Source: Trichocoleus desertorum NBK24 (lineage in GTDB: Bacteria; Cyanobacteriota; Cyanobacteriia; FACHB-46). Taken from it: a stretch of 64,000 nucleotides of DNA. Positions 18,497-27,169 of this stretch are shown piece after piece. Under the pieces are notes generated by a model that worked only from the letters and a program-made list of their open reading frames with translations, was not told where the DNA came from and did not search any database. The translations under genes and the position numbers were made by a program. How positions within the stretch are numbered: position 1 is the first letter of the stretch; each line of letters opens with the position of its first letter. The stretch is from positions 3,015,628 to 3,079,627 of the forward strand of contig NZ_CP116619.1 of NCBI RefSeq assembly GCF_030409055.1. The letters run 5' to 3'.

Positions 18497-20119
18497 TTAA
18501 CGCGCTGGAACCGTCCACCAGGCTAGAGCATAGGGTTGAGTCGCTTGATTGACCTGTTGGCGATACAGAACCCGAATTTTATATCGACCCGTGGTGGGAA
18601 CTGGGTGAAAAATGTGCTCAACACTATCAACTTCACTGACCGAAGCCCAAATGCTGTCGGCTGGATCATCATCCTCAGCCCGCATCAAATAGAGATCTAG
18701 ATTATTCAAGCCGCGATCGCGAAAGCTCTCGTTGATGTCATACTCACCATTGCGGTTTTGATCCTGCAACTCTACGAAGCGATTCCAGGCTAAGGTCACA
18801 GATACAAAGCTACCTTGCTGTAAGGGCTGCGCTAGCACATAGTCCTGAAAGGAACCCTTGGGCGAGTCGGTCGCTACGCTTCGGTAATCCCAGCCGATGG
18901 GCGGTACTGGTGCTGTCGGGTTCCATTGCCCTGGTTGAAATTGTTGGTAAGCCCGGAATGTATTGAGTTGTCCTGTTCCCATCTGACGGTTGAGAGGAAT
19001 GGTGCGATCGCGGTAGGCATCCGATGTAAACCAGTCTTGCTGGTTTCGGTCAAAAATTGTGCGGCTCATACCCAGAGACCAACCATCCCCTCGGTCTTGA
19101 ACTTTATCTGCCGAGTTGAGCAAAACCGCTTTCATGACTTCATGCCGCCGAGCGTCCAATCCCCACGGATTGCTGCTGCGTCGCATGGCGTTATCCCCAA
19201 ACTCTTGTAGTAAGGCCACACTGGCTGTGGCATGGGGAGCTGCAAAACTCGTACCCGTCACTCTGGTGGTTTTGCCATCTGGGTTGAGCGCCACGATATT
19301 ACTGCCAGGTGCCGCTAAGCTAATCGCGCGACGAGGCCCAACATTGCTCTCTAGGCCCAGCGATCGCCCCTCCGCTCCAGAAATTAGCTCGTCCCCTAAG
19401 TTGGCCGCATCTATCTGAGCAAAAGGCCCACTACTGGTTACACGGCGGGTAAAAGCCACATTGATCCCATTAAAGTTATCGGTGGGAATGGAAATGCCTC
19501 CTTTTCCCTGGTTGCCTGCTACCACATACAAAACATCATGAACCCGAGTAGACCAGTCTAGACAGAGAGTTAGAAGTGCATTCCCATCGAGTCGGGCTCT
19601 AGGTCTAGGATCCTGCCGAAGCGACTCACCAAAGCTGAAATTAATCGCTCGGATATCTCCCCCATTTTGCTGCGCAATGTGCTGAGCTGACAAACACTCT
19701 TCCGCCTGACCATTGCGATTCAGTAAACCAACAGCAGACGAATACAGTCGCGCTTGGGGGGCTATGCCTCGCATCGCGGGATCGGCACTGACCATAATGC
19801 TCGCCACGTTTTGGGCATGGCTATCAACGTGGGCATTGCCTTTAGCAGGACCATCGCGGAAGAATACTCGCAAGAGCGCGATCGCCCAGCTTTGAGAAAC
19901 TGCCTTGTCCACCCCAAATTTGCCTGGACGACCAATTTCTACCTGTCCGATTGCAATCTTGTTGCCAGTGAGGTTGTAGGGGGGAGCTTGGAGCCGATAA
20001 GCATCAATGCCTAACTCGCCCAGTGAGGGAGCAGTGCCTTGGAAGGAAGCAGGCAGAACGGTAATACTGAGTCCCCCCCATAGCCCTGCTAAGCTGTTCA
20101 ACATCCAGGGCTGAGCCAC
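18497..20119 (-). CDS. Subtilisin-like (S8 family) serine peptidase
   Basis: A 540-residue secreted-type protease. The N-terminus has a moderately hydrophobic stretch that may act as a signal peptide. The catalytic Ser291 is in VTGTSFAAPHATASVALLQE, the oxyanion Asn203 in YVVAGNQGKGG and the His101 in DSHAQNVASIM. The strand that normally ends in the catalytic Asp reads KIAIGQVEIGRPG, so Glu61 occupies that position. After the catalytic domain (to about 350) comes a beta-rich region of about 170 residues (FVSVTLAWNRFVELQDQNRNGEYDINE..., ending RYKIRVLYRQQVNQATQPYA), resembling a P-domain-like extension with a possible calcium loop. The serpin gene follows on the same strand. Activity is likely given Ser, His and Asn, but the triad is unusual. 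Confidence 0.88.
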   Translation of the reverse strand: MAQPWMLNSLAGLWGGLSITVLPASFQGTAPSLGELGIDAYRLQAPPYNLTGNKIAIGQVEIGRPGKFGVDKAVSQSWAIALLRVFFRDGPAKGNAHVDSHAQNVASIMVSADPAMRGIAPQARLYSSAVGLLNRNGQAEECLSAQHIAQQNGGDIRAINFSFGESLRQDPRPRARLDGNALLTLCLDWSTRVHDVLYVVAGNQGKGGISIPTDNFNGINVAFTRRVTSSGPFAQIDAANLGDELISGAEGRSLGLESNVGPRRAISLAAPGSNIVALNPDGKTTRVTGTSFAAPHATASVALLQEFGDNAMRRSSNPWGLDARRHEVMKAVLLNSADKVQDRGDGWSLGMSRTIFDRNQQDWFTSDAYRDRTIPLNRQMGTGQLNTFRAYQQFQPGQWNPTAPVPPIGWDYRSVATDSPKGSFQDYVLAQPLQQGSFVSVTLAWNRFVELQDQNRNGEYDINESFRDRGLNNLDLYLMRAEDDDPADSIWASVSEVDSVEHIFHPVPTTGRYKIRVLYRQQVNQATQPYALAWWTVPAR

Positions 20120-20251
20120 GATCTCTCCTCCACGAAATCTTTACAAACTAAGGGGGATTTAGAAATCAAACGACAACCTTCTGATTACATATTTTTTTAA
20201 ACATTTTGTTAAACTGGATACGACAGAGGACACGGGAGAAATTCGTTCACC

Positions 20252-20953
20252 ATGACGCAGCTGCAATCCGAGAAACAGATAGTTATCGCTCCATCCATCC
20301 TATCAGCCGACTTTAGCCGTTTGGGAGACGAAATTCGCGCCGTAGATGCCGCAGGAGCAGACTGGATTCACGTAGATGTTATGGACGGTCGCTTTGTTCC
20401 TAACATTACGATTGGCCCGCTGATTGTAGAAGCGATTCGCCCCGTGACTCAAAAGCCTCTGGATGTCCACCTGATGATTGTGGAACCAGAAAAATATGTC
20501 GAAGGTTTTGCTAAAGCTGGAGCCGATATCATCTCTGTGCATTGCGAGCACAATGCTTCTCCTCACCTGCATCGTACCCTCTGTCAAATTAGAGAACTCG
20601 GAAAGAAAGCGGGTGTCGTACTCAATCCCTCTACCCCATTAGAGTTGATCGACTACGTCCTGGAAGTTTGCGACCTCATTTTGATTATGAGTGTCAACCC
20701 TGGTTTTGGTGGCCAAAGCTTCATTCCTGCGGTGCTCCCCAAGATTCGCAAGCTGCGTCAAATCTGTGATGAGCGGGGTCTCGACCCTTGGATTGAAGTA
20801 GATGGTGGCCTCAAAGCGAACAACACTTGGCAAGTCCTAGAAGCGGGTGCTAACGCGATCGTGGCTGGTTCTGCGGTTTTCAACGCACCCGATTATTCAA
20901 CAGCGATCGAAGGGATTCGCAACAGCAAGCGTCCTGAGTTAGCAACTGTCTAA
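20252..20953 (+). CDS. rpe: Ribulose-phosphate 3-epimerase
   Basis: Interconverts ribulose-5-phosphate and xylulose-5-phosphate in the Calvin cycle and pentose phosphate pathway. The 233-residue TIM barrel has [15 protein letters not shown] at the N-terminus, the metal His and Asp in [26 protein letters not shown] with the second metal His, [12 protein letters not shown], and the C-terminal phosphate loop [10 protein letters not shown]...[12 protein letters not shown]. All family residues look intact. GGGAG precedes the ATG at 20252. It is transcribed alone and followed by a hairpin terminator. Confidence 0.97.
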   Translation: MTQLQSEKQIVIAPSILSADFSRLGDEIRAVDAAGADWIHVDVMDGRFVPNITIGPLIVEAIRPVTQKPLDVHLMIVEPEKYVEGFAKAGADIISVHCEHNASPHLHRTLCQIRELGKKAGVVLNPSTPLELIDYVLEVCDLILIMSVNPGFGGQSFIPAVLPKIRKLRQICDERGLDPWIEVDGGLKANNTWQVLEAGANAIVAGSAVFNAPDYSTAIEGIRNSKRPELATV

Positions 20954-20992
20954 TCTCACAGCTACCTAAAAATTTTGTTTAGATAATCAATG

Positions 20993-21025
20993 GCAAGCTA
21001 CTAATTTCTAGTGGCTTGCTTTTTT
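20993..21025 (+). terminator. Intrinsic terminator of rpe
   Basis: GCAAGCTACT pairs with AGTGGCTTGC (one G-T pair) across a 7-base loop, followed directly by a run of six or more T. It begins 39 bp after the rpe stop codon. Confidence 0.8.
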
Positions 21026-21048
21026 ATGGGCACTATCAAACAATTAAA

Positions 21049-21084
21049 AACCCAAAGGTAGTTAATTGTAGGTACCTTTGGGTT
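21049..21084 (-). terminator. Terminator for the minus-strand gene at 21196
   Basis: A perfect 12-bp inverted repeat AACCCAAAGGTA/TACCTTTGGGTT with a 12-base loop. Read on the minus strand the hairpin is followed by TTTTTAATTG, the normal order for a terminator of the gene ending at 21196. Confidence 0.75.
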
Positions 21085-21195
21085 GAAAAATTTATCCAGT
21101 TTGAACTGTCTAATGAATGAGCCTAATTCAAGTGAAGGTGTTTTTTAAGTTAACCTTGGCTTGAATTACGCTGATTGCGAAAGCCAACTACTAGA

Positions 21196-21714
21196 CTATT
21201 TGTTGCGGTTAGATAGCCATTTGGCGGCAACCAATCCAAACGCAGCACCCACCATAGGATTGCTAAAGAACTTAACGATGCCTGGTTGCTCAGCCAACAC
21301 GTCGCGGAAGAGATCAGGATGATTGTGATAAGCAAAGCTTGCTAGCTTGGTCACATCATCCGCATTCATGCGGCTAGCGTGATGAGTAGACAGACCCAAC
21401 TGCTGTTCCAAAGCGCGATCGCTCAACCCACGTTCTTTGAAGTGCTTGAAGAACTCACGAGCTACATCATCCCTTTCATTTGGCTTGATTTGGGCGATCG
21501 CTTTCTGTAACTCAGGCTCCATTTGAGCAGAGGAAATCTTCTCTGGATGGAAGGAACGACCAAATAAGTGACGACGCTCATCTTTAGAAGAACGTTGAGC
21601 AAAATCGTCAAAACTTTGATAGTTCTCCAAAGAGGAGTTGTCGTCGAGTTGCTCGGTACTGCCATGAGCCAAATCGTTCATGATTTGACGCTTATATTCT
21701 TCGCTGCTAGTCAC
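21196..21714 (-). CDS. Conserved hypothetical protein, possibly stress-related
   Basis: An unrecognised 172-residue protein from GTG 21714, with AGGAG 9 bp upstream. The first half is polar and acidic. The middle (IAQIKPNERDDVAREFFKHF, then KERGLSDRALEQQLGLSTHH and onward) looks like a helical bundle with a possible helix-turn-helix-like section. The C-terminus ends in a hydrophobic stretch (NPMVGAAFGLVAAKWL) that could be a membrane anchor. It heads a run of three minus-strand genes (with a lipoprotein and CsbD) of the kind often induced by osmotic or oxidative stress; that role is inference from the CsbD neighbour. Confidence 0.75.
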   Translation of the reverse strand: MTSSEEYKRQIMNDLAHGSTEQLDDNSSLENYQSFDDFAQRSSKDERRHLFGRSFHPEKISSAQMEPELQKAIAQIKPNERDDVAREFFKHFKERGLSDRALEQQLGLSTHHASRMNADDVTKLASFAYHNHPDLFRDVLAEQPGIVKFFSNPMVGAAFGLVAAKWLSNRNK

Positions 21715-21754
21715 AGTATTAATCTCCTATTTGTCACCAGAGTCTTTAAAGATG

Positions 21755-21780
21755 TCTGAAGTTGTAATCTGAAGTTGTAA
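21755..21780. repeat. 13-bp perfect tandem duplication
   Basis: TCTGAAGTTGTAA occurs twice in direct succession, about 40 bp upstream of the GTG start at 21714. Confidence 0.9.
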
Positions 21781-21830
21781 AAAGCGATTTGATTCCCACT
21801 CCTTGAAGAAGTGGTAGCTCATTCTGTAGT

Positions 21831-22268
21831 CTACTGGTACTCAACTTGCTTAGAGCCAGAATCGTAGCGAGCGGTCAAAATTAATTGTTTGTCTGGGGCA
21901 TACATCAAGACCGTTAAATCACGATTGGGTGCGCTCTGCCGGAATCCTTGTACCAAAGACTTGGCTAAGGGCCGCACTTCGTTAGGCTTGACTTGAGGGG
22001 AAATGACTACCCCTAGTTTGTTGTTGTCCCGTACATAGGCGTCTTGAATTAGGCCACGAGCTGTCTGTACAACCCAGTTACCATAATTGCCGCCTGCGGC
22101 TGTATTACCCCGTTCCAGTTGGCTATAGCCTGCTCGATTCTCAATTTGAGTTGGCTGGTTTACAGCTTGAGTGGTTGAGGATGGGCCACCACAAGCAGTC
22201 GTGATGGTAAGCACCAAAACCAAAGCTAAAGCCGTGAAAAATTTACGGCTGTGTTGAAGTAAATTCAC
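21831..22268 (-). CDS. Small lipoprotein of unknown function
   Basis: A 145-residue exported lipoprotein from GTG 22268, preceded by a strong GGGAGGAG. A hydrophobic signal peptide (about 10-25) ends in a lipobox-like ITTAC followed by GG, so the Cys at about 26 is the likely lipidation site. A Thr/Gln/Asn-rich linker leads to a compact alpha/beta domain (VVQTARGLIQDAYVRDNNKL, LAKSLVQGFRQSAPNRDLTV, LILTARYD). This resembles short sporulation/YhcN-like lipoproteins in layout, but I cannot assign a family firmly. Confidence 0.75.
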   Translation of the reverse strand: MNLLQHSRKFFTALALVLVLTITTACGGPSSTTQAVNQPTQIENRAGYSQLERGNTAAGGNYGNWVVQTARGLIQDAYVRDNNKLGVVISPQVKPNEVRPLAKSLVQGFRQSAPNRDLTVLMYAPDKQLILTARYDSGSKQVEYQ

Positions 22269-22294
22269 GAAAGGTCTCCTCCCAAAATAACTAA

Positions 22295-22314
22295 TGATTT
22301 GAACTGATTTGAAC
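22295..22314. repeat. 10-bp perfect tandem duplication
   Basis: TGATTTGAAC occurs twice back to back, starting 26 bp upstream of the lipoprotein start codon. Confidence 0.9.
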
Positions 22315-22495
22315 TACTGTGACTTCCTACTTCTTAGAAGCGCTTAGTAGTTTCTGAGCTTATTGTAGATATCAACTAAATTTGAGTCAGTTAAAAACAA
22401 TATTTTTTGAAACGGCTGAGACCTTTAAAGTGAATATCGCTTGTTGTAATTAGTGGCAACTAACTCAAATACAGAAGACTTAAAAAATAGACATC

Positions 22496-22517
22496 TGGGT
22501 AGCTCGAAGGCTACCCA
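22496..22517 (-). terminator. Probable terminator of csbD-like gene
   Basis: A perfect 8-bp stem TGGGTAGC/GCTACCCA with a 6-base loop lies 26 bp past the CsbD stop codon (minus strand). A T-run (TATTTTTTAAG) follows about 8 bases later. Confidence 0.6.
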
Positions 22518-22542
22518 TTGCTCAAGCTAGAACAAATGATGA

Positions 22543-22725
22543 CTAGTCAACGGCTTTCTTGATATTGTCTTTGATATCTTCTTTGGCGTGCTGTGCTTGA
22601 GACTCAACTTGCTTAGCTTGTCCCTGGGCTTGATCCTTAGGATCTCCAGTTACATTACCCCAAGCTTCTTGAGCTTTTCCTTCGATGTTTTTGCCAGCAG
22701 CTTTAGCTCTATCTTCTGCACTCAT
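22543..22725 (-). CDS. CsbD family stress protein
   Basis: A 60-residue, highly charged, helical protein from ATG 22725 with CGGAG 8 bp upstream. It has the CsbD signature: KAAGKNIEGKAQEAWGNVTG with the Gly-Asn-x-Thr-Gly turn, then a Gln/Lys/Ala-rich second helix ending in DNIKKAVD. Length is typical. CsbD proteins are general stress proteins of unknown mechanism, sigma-B controlled in Bacillus. Here the gene is probably an independent short transcript with its own terminator. Confidence 0.9.
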   Translation of the reverse strand: MSAEDRAKAAGKNIEGKAQEAWGNVTGDPKDQAQGQAKQVESQAQHAKEDIKDNIKKAVD

Positions 22726-22996
22726 TTTATGCGCTCCGTAATTCCAAAATTTCAGATTAAATTCTCAGGTTAATCAAGGTTTCCCTCTCACCTGATAAGT
22801 TCAAATGTAGCGACTACTACGGTTAAAACCATCTGTCAGAAGGTGCATTGCTGCTAAGGTGGGCTGCCTCTTTCGATTTAATCTCCAAGGGTTACTATCG
22901 CTAAACATTACTTTATGTAAGTGAGTAATCTAGATGATTGAATTTCAATAAATACAAGTAGAAAATGTAAAATTTATTACTAGGTTATACATCAAA

Positions 22997-23281
22997 TCAA
23001 AAGTCGAGTGAGTTTAGGTTAGGCATCGTTTTTAGTTGTTTGCGAAATAAAACATTGACTCGTCGGTGTTGTCTGGTTTCTTCTACGACAAATGGGTTGA
23101 GTCGGAGTAGTAACCCGTTTTGCGATCGCATGGCGTATAAGTTATACAGCCTTTGGAAGCGTGATCTGGCTTTGTAATTTCTAGGATGGCGATCGCGCTC
23201 CTCGACGTGCTGTAGATGACCAAATGTACTACTTAAAATCGTTACACTATAGGAGTGTCTAGTCGGTTTCCACTCAGACAA
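22997..23281 (-). CDS. Uncertain basic ORF upstream of uvrB
   Basis: A 94-residue open frame, rich in Arg, His and Asn, with no recognisable domain. It fills most of the spacer between csbD and uvrB in divergent orientation to uvrB and contains two HIP1-like sites. It may be a real small gene, a decayed gene or chance; neither its codon pattern nor a ribosome binding site settles this. The rest of the 22726-23365 spacer is AT-rich with no clear feature. Confidence 0.3.
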   Translation of the reverse strand: MSEWKPTRHSYSVTILSSTFGHLQHVEERDRHPRNYKARSRFQRLYNLYAMRSQNGLLLRLNPFVVEETRQHRRVNVLFRKQLKTMPNLNSLDF

Positions 23282-23365
23282 AACGGTTAGTCGCGTTACT
23301 TGTTTGAGTAGCTGGACACCCAGGTTGAAGATTTAGTCGCTTTGGGCTGTTATTGAGTTGAGATT

Positions 23366-25363
23366 ATGGCGCAATTCCAAATTCACGCTCCCTTTCAACC
23401 CACCGGGGATCAACCTAAGGCCATTCAACAACTTACCCAGAGCCTCCAGTCGGGTGAGCGGTTTCAAACGTTGCTAGGGGCCACAGGTACGGGCAAAACC
23501 TTTACAGTTGCCTCTGTGATTGAGAAGGTGGGCAAACCGACCCTGGTTTTGGCTCATAACAAAACCTTGGCTGCTCAGCTTTGCAATGAGTTGCGAGAGT
23601 TCTTCCCCAACAACGCGGTCGAATATTTCATCAGTTATTACGACTACTATCAACCGGAAGCTTATATTCCGGTGACCGATACTTATATTGAAAAGACAGC
23701 TTCGATCAACGAAGAAATTGATATGCTGCGGCACTCAGCCACGCGATCGCTGTTTGAGCGGCGCGATGTGATTGTGGTCGCTTCTATTAGCTGTATTTAC
23801 GGCTTAGGCATTCCCTCCGAATATCTGAATGCAGCGGTGCCCCTGCGCGTGGGGATGGAAGCCAATCAGCGACAAATTCTGCGAGATTTAGCGTCTGTGC
23901 AGTATTCTCGCAACGACCTGGAAATGGGACGCGGTCGTTTCCGAGTCAAAGGGGACGTGCTGGAAATTGGCCCTGCTTACGAAGACCGTATTATTCGGGT
24001 GGAGTTCTTTGGCGACGAGATCGACGCGATTCGCTACATCGATCCCGTGACTGGCACAACGCTGCAAAGCATGGAAGGGGTGAATATCTACCCAGCTCGC
24101 CACTTTGTCACCCCCGAAGACCGTCTAGAGGAAGCCTGCAACGCGATTGAACAAGAGTTGCGCGATCGCCTGGAAATTTTAGAGCAAAACAACAAGCTGC
24201 TAGAAGCCCAACGCCTAGAGCAACGCACTCGCTATGACCTGGAATTGCTACGGGAGGTGGGCTACTGCAACGGCGTGGAAAACTACTCGCGCCATCTAGC
24301 CGGACGACAAGCGGGAGATCCACCCGAGTGCTTGATCGACTACTTCCCCGAAGATTGGCTTCTAGTCGTCGATGAATCCCACGTCACGGTGCCTCAGATT
24401 CGGGGCATGTATAACGGCGACCAGTCTCGCAAACAGGTGTTGATTGAGCATGGATTTCGTCTACCCAGTGCGGCTGACAACCGCCCCCTCAAGTCTGAGG
24501 AGTTTTGGGGCAAGGCAAAACAGTGCATTTTTGTCTCTGCTACGCCTGGAGACTGGGAACTAGGAATTTCTGCAGATCGAGTGGTAGAGCAGGTAATTCG
24601 ACCGACAGCGGTGCTCGATCCCGAAATTTTCGTCCGTCCTACCACGGGCCAGATTGATGATTTGTTTGGCGAAATTCAGGAACGGGTGCAGCTTCAGGAA
24701 CGGGTGTTGATTACGACACTGACGAAGCGCATGGCTGAAGACTTAACGGAGTACTTACAAGAGCGCCAAGTTCGGGTTCGTTACCTACACTCAGAAATTC
24801 ACTCGATCGAACGGATTGAGATTCTGCAAGAGTTACGCGAAGGCACCTTTGATGTATTGATTGGGGTTAATTTGCTGCGCGAAGGGTTAGATCTGCCAGA
24901 AGTTTCGCTGGTGGCAATTTTAGATGCAGATAAAGAAGGTTTCTTACGGGCGGCGCGATCGCTGATTCAAACCATTGGTCGAGCAGCGCGTCATATCCGA
25001 GGCCAAGCCATTCTCTATGCAGATAATCTGACTGATAGCATGGCCAAGGCTATCAGCGAAACCGAGCGGCGGCGGGCTGTACAAATGGAGTACAACACCA
25101 AGCACGGCTTGACCCCACAGCCAATTATCAAAAAATCTAGCAATGCCATTTTGTCATTTTTGGAAGTGTCCCGCCGTTTAAATGCTCAAGAACTAGAGCA
25201 AGTGTATGAGCAAGCGAGTGATTTGCCGCTAGAGAACATTCCGCAGCTCATTAGTCAGCTAGAAGCTCAGATGAAGGAAGCAGCAAAAAAATTAGAGTTT
25301 GAAGAAGCGGCTAAGTATCGCGATCGCATCAAGCACCTGCGGGACAAGCTCTTAGGGCGTTAA
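23366..25363 (+). CDS. uvrB: Excinuclease ABC subunit UvrB
   Basis: Damage-verifying helicase-like subunit of nucleotide excision repair; receives DNA from UvrA and recruits UvrC. The 665-residue product is full length. Walker A is [14 protein letters not shown] (about residue 38), the beta-hairpin that probes DNA is [21 protein letters not shown], the Walker B region is [13 protein letters not shown], helicase motif V/VI segments are [13 protein letters not shown] and QTIGRAARH, and the C-terminal UVR motif that contacts UvrC is [20 protein letters not shown]. It is a lone gene here. UvrB is normally induced by damage, but I do not see a LexA site I would trust. Confidence 0.98.
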   Translation: MAQFQIHAPFQPTGDQPKAIQQLTQSLQSGERFQTLLGATGTGKTFTVASVIEKVGKPTLVLAHNKTLAAQLCNELREFFPNNAVEYFISYYDYYQPEAYIPVTDTYIEKTASINEEIDMLRHSATRSLFERRDVIVVASISCIYGLGIPSEYLNAAVPLRVGMEANQRQILRDLASVQYSRNDLEMGRGRFRVKGDVLEIGPAYEDRIIRVEFFGDEIDAIRYIDPVTGTTLQSMEGVNIYPARHFVTPEDRLEEACNAIEQELRDRLEILEQNNKLLEAQRLEQRTRYDLELLREVGYCNGVENYSRHLAGRQAGDPPECLIDYFPEDWLLVVDESHVTVPQIRGMYNGDQSRKQVLIEHGFRLPSAADNRPLKSEEFWGKAKQCIFVSATPGDWELGISADRVVEQVIRPTAVLDPEIFVRPTTGQIDDLFGEIQERVQLQERVLITTLTKRMAEDLTEYLQERQVRVRYLHSEIHSIERIEILQELREGTFDVLIGVNLLREGLDLPEVSLVAILDADKEGFLRAARSLIQTIGRAARHIRGQAILYADNLTDSMAKAISETERRRAVQMEYNTKHGLTPQPIIKKSSNAILSFLEVSRRLNAQELEQVYEQASDLPLENIPQLISQLEAQMKEAAKKLEFEEAAKYRDRIKHLRDKLLGR

Positions 25364-25514
25364 GCGACTCCGTGAAATTCCCCAAACTTTGCTGCTATTT
25401 CATGAAGCTCTGATGATTCATGTAAATGTTTTTAATGAATCACTCTTAAGCTAGATGCGATAGACTGGCTTGAAAAAGTGACAATGTTGGAGCTTGACTG
25501 TTTTATAAAGATTT

Positions 25515-25715
25515 ATGGCTTCTGCTACGAAAAAAGGCGAAAGCATTAAGCAGTTAATGAACCAGCTATTGATAAAAATGTCACTGGGGAGTTTAGTAGT
25601 GAAGCAAAATCACCGATTGCAGGCATATCGCTACGCTAATCGGGGCAGCATTTATCTATTTGCACCCATGTTGGACTTTAATATAATGGCCGAAGTCGGA
25701 GAGACTCCGCCATAA
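25515..25715 (+). CDS. Small hypothetical protein
   Basis: A 66-residue frame starting at ATG 25515, basic in its first half (KKGESIKQLMNQLLIKMSLG) and ending GETPP. No domain is recognised and the upstream AAAGAT is a weak ribosome binding site. The amphipathic helix and the neat N-terminus make a real small protein plausible, but support is modest. Confidence 0.4.
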   Translation: MASATKKGESIKQLMNQLLIKMSLGSLVVKQNHRLQAYRYANRGSIYLFAPMLDFNIMAEVGETPP

Positions 25716-26104
25716 AGTATAGCGATCGCTCAGCAACACCGATTGTTGGCCAAGTTGGTGGCTTCATAACACCAACTATAACTATTTACTAAAACTTAAT
25801 CGTTAGGCGAAATTCCTATTAGCACTGATGGAATTTTGCGCAGATTAATAACGGCCCGATTAAGCTGTTGACTAAAGTTGCCAAATCTTTAAACGACAAG
25901 CTTAACTCATAAAAGCTATTAAGAATATTGCGCTCAATCCTAGCCTAGAGTGCGGTACACATCGAGAACAAGGCAAGCTGCAACGGTGAGGTTTACTCTA
26001 GTTGCTCTATTGCAACAGTTAAGTGCTTCAAGGCCCTTTTGCCAGTGTTACGCAAGGCCACTTGATTCAGAAAGATACCTTACTCACTTCAACTCTGGAC
26101 TCAG
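25716..26104. other. Spacer with stem-loops before the glycosyltransferase pair
   Basis: About 390 bp without a convincing gene. It has an 8-bp stem AGTTGGTG/CACCAACT (25753-25777) and a second stem AAATTCC/GGAATTT (25810-25836) extended by GC pairs; neither has a T-run directly after it. It probably contains the promoter and leader of the HpsE-like genes. Confidence 0.45.
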
Positions 26105-27145
26105 ATGCCCTACTCTCCAATGTCCTCCTCTCAGACATTCCACGGTAGCAGCCCTATTCTTACCTCTAAGCCCCTCTCGCCCGAATTCACAGTTGCCATC
26201 CCCACATACAACGGTGAGCACCGCCTACCTGAGTTGTTGGAGCGTTTGCGATCGCAGGTGAATACAGAGCATTTCCGCTGGGAAATTCTTCTGGTTGACA
26301 ATAACAGTACAGACCAGACTGCTGAGGTTATTCGCACCTTCCAAGCAGATTGGCCTGATCAGTATCCCATCCGGTACGTGTTCGAAGGTCGCCAAGGATC
26401 TGCTTATGCAAGGCAACGAGCAGTGCAAGAAGCAGAAAGCGAGCTGATTGGTTTTTTGGATGATGACAATCTTCCAGCCCAGGATTGGGTGGCAGCAGCC
26501 TATGCCTTTGCTCAAACTCACCCTAAGGCAGGAGCTTACGCGAGTCAAATTCACGGTGACTTCGAAGTCGAGCCTCCTCAAAACTTCCGAAGGATTGCTG
26601 GTTTTTTAGCGATTACTGAACGCGGTCCCCAGCCCTTACTGTACGATCCTGGCAAAAAGCTGTTGCCGCCCTCAGCAGGCTTGGTGGTGCGAAGAAGTGT
26701 TTGGAGCCGCTACGCGCCTCAGAATTTCACCTTAAAAGGGAGAGTCGGTGAGTCCCAGGGGCAAGCGATCGCTGTCAGCGAACCGGGTGAAGATCTAGAA
26801 CTCCTCTTGCATATTCAGAATGCAGGCTGGGAAATTTGGTACAACCCAGACATGGAAATGCACCACAAAATTCCCCACTGGCGGTTTGAGCGAGATTATC
26901 TGCTAGCAATGTTTCGAGGAATTGGTCTGAGCCGCTACTACACGCGCATGCTGAGTGTCAGACCCTGGCAGCGTCCACTTGCAACGGTAGCCTATATCCT
27001 GAACGATATACGCAAAATCCTTCGGCACTGGCTGAGGTATAGAGCAGTTATCCCTCAAGATCTGGTAGCTACTTGCGAAATGGAGTTATTCCGCCACAGT
27101 TTGGTGAGTCCTTTTTACCACTGGAAGAAAACCCTGAGAAACTAA
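26105..27145 (+). CDS. hpsE: HpsE-like family 2 glycosyltransferase
   Basis: Glycosyltransferase resembling HpsE of filamentous cyanobacteria, one of the hps-locus enzymes needed for hormogonium polysaccharide, the slime used in gliding. The 346-residue protein has a GT-A fold: VAIPTYNGEHRLPELLERL at the N-terminus, ILLVDNNSTDQTAEVI, the nucleotide-sugar DxD-type motif as FLDDDNLPA (about residue 121), then the acceptor region GEDLELLLHIQNAGWEIWY and MEMHHKIPHWRFERDYL. No membrane helix is evident. ATG 26105 or 26120 could be the start. The paralogue at 27170 begins 24 bp after its stop, so they form an operon produced by tandem duplication. The symbol rests on remembered similarity, not a search. 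Confidence 0.82.
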   Translation: MPYSPMSSSQTFHGSSPILTSKPLSPEFTVAIPTYNGEHRLPELLERLRSQVNTEHFRWEILLVDNNSTDQTAEVIRTFQADWPDQYPIRYVFEGRQGSAYARQRAVQEAESELIGFLDDDNLPAQDWVAAAYAFAQTHPKAGAYASQIHGDFEVEPPQNFRRIAGFLAITERGPQPLLYDPGKKLLPPSAGLVVRRSVWSRYAPQNFTLKGRVGESQGQAIAVSEPGEDLELLLHIQNAGWEIWYNPDMEMHHKIPHWRFERDYLLAMFRGIGLSRYYTRMLSVRPWQRPLATVAYILNDIRKILRHWLRYRAVIPQDLVATCEMELFRHSLVSPFYHWKKTLRN

Positions 27146-27169
27146 GAGGGCGTAAGTTCTAATTTCCCT

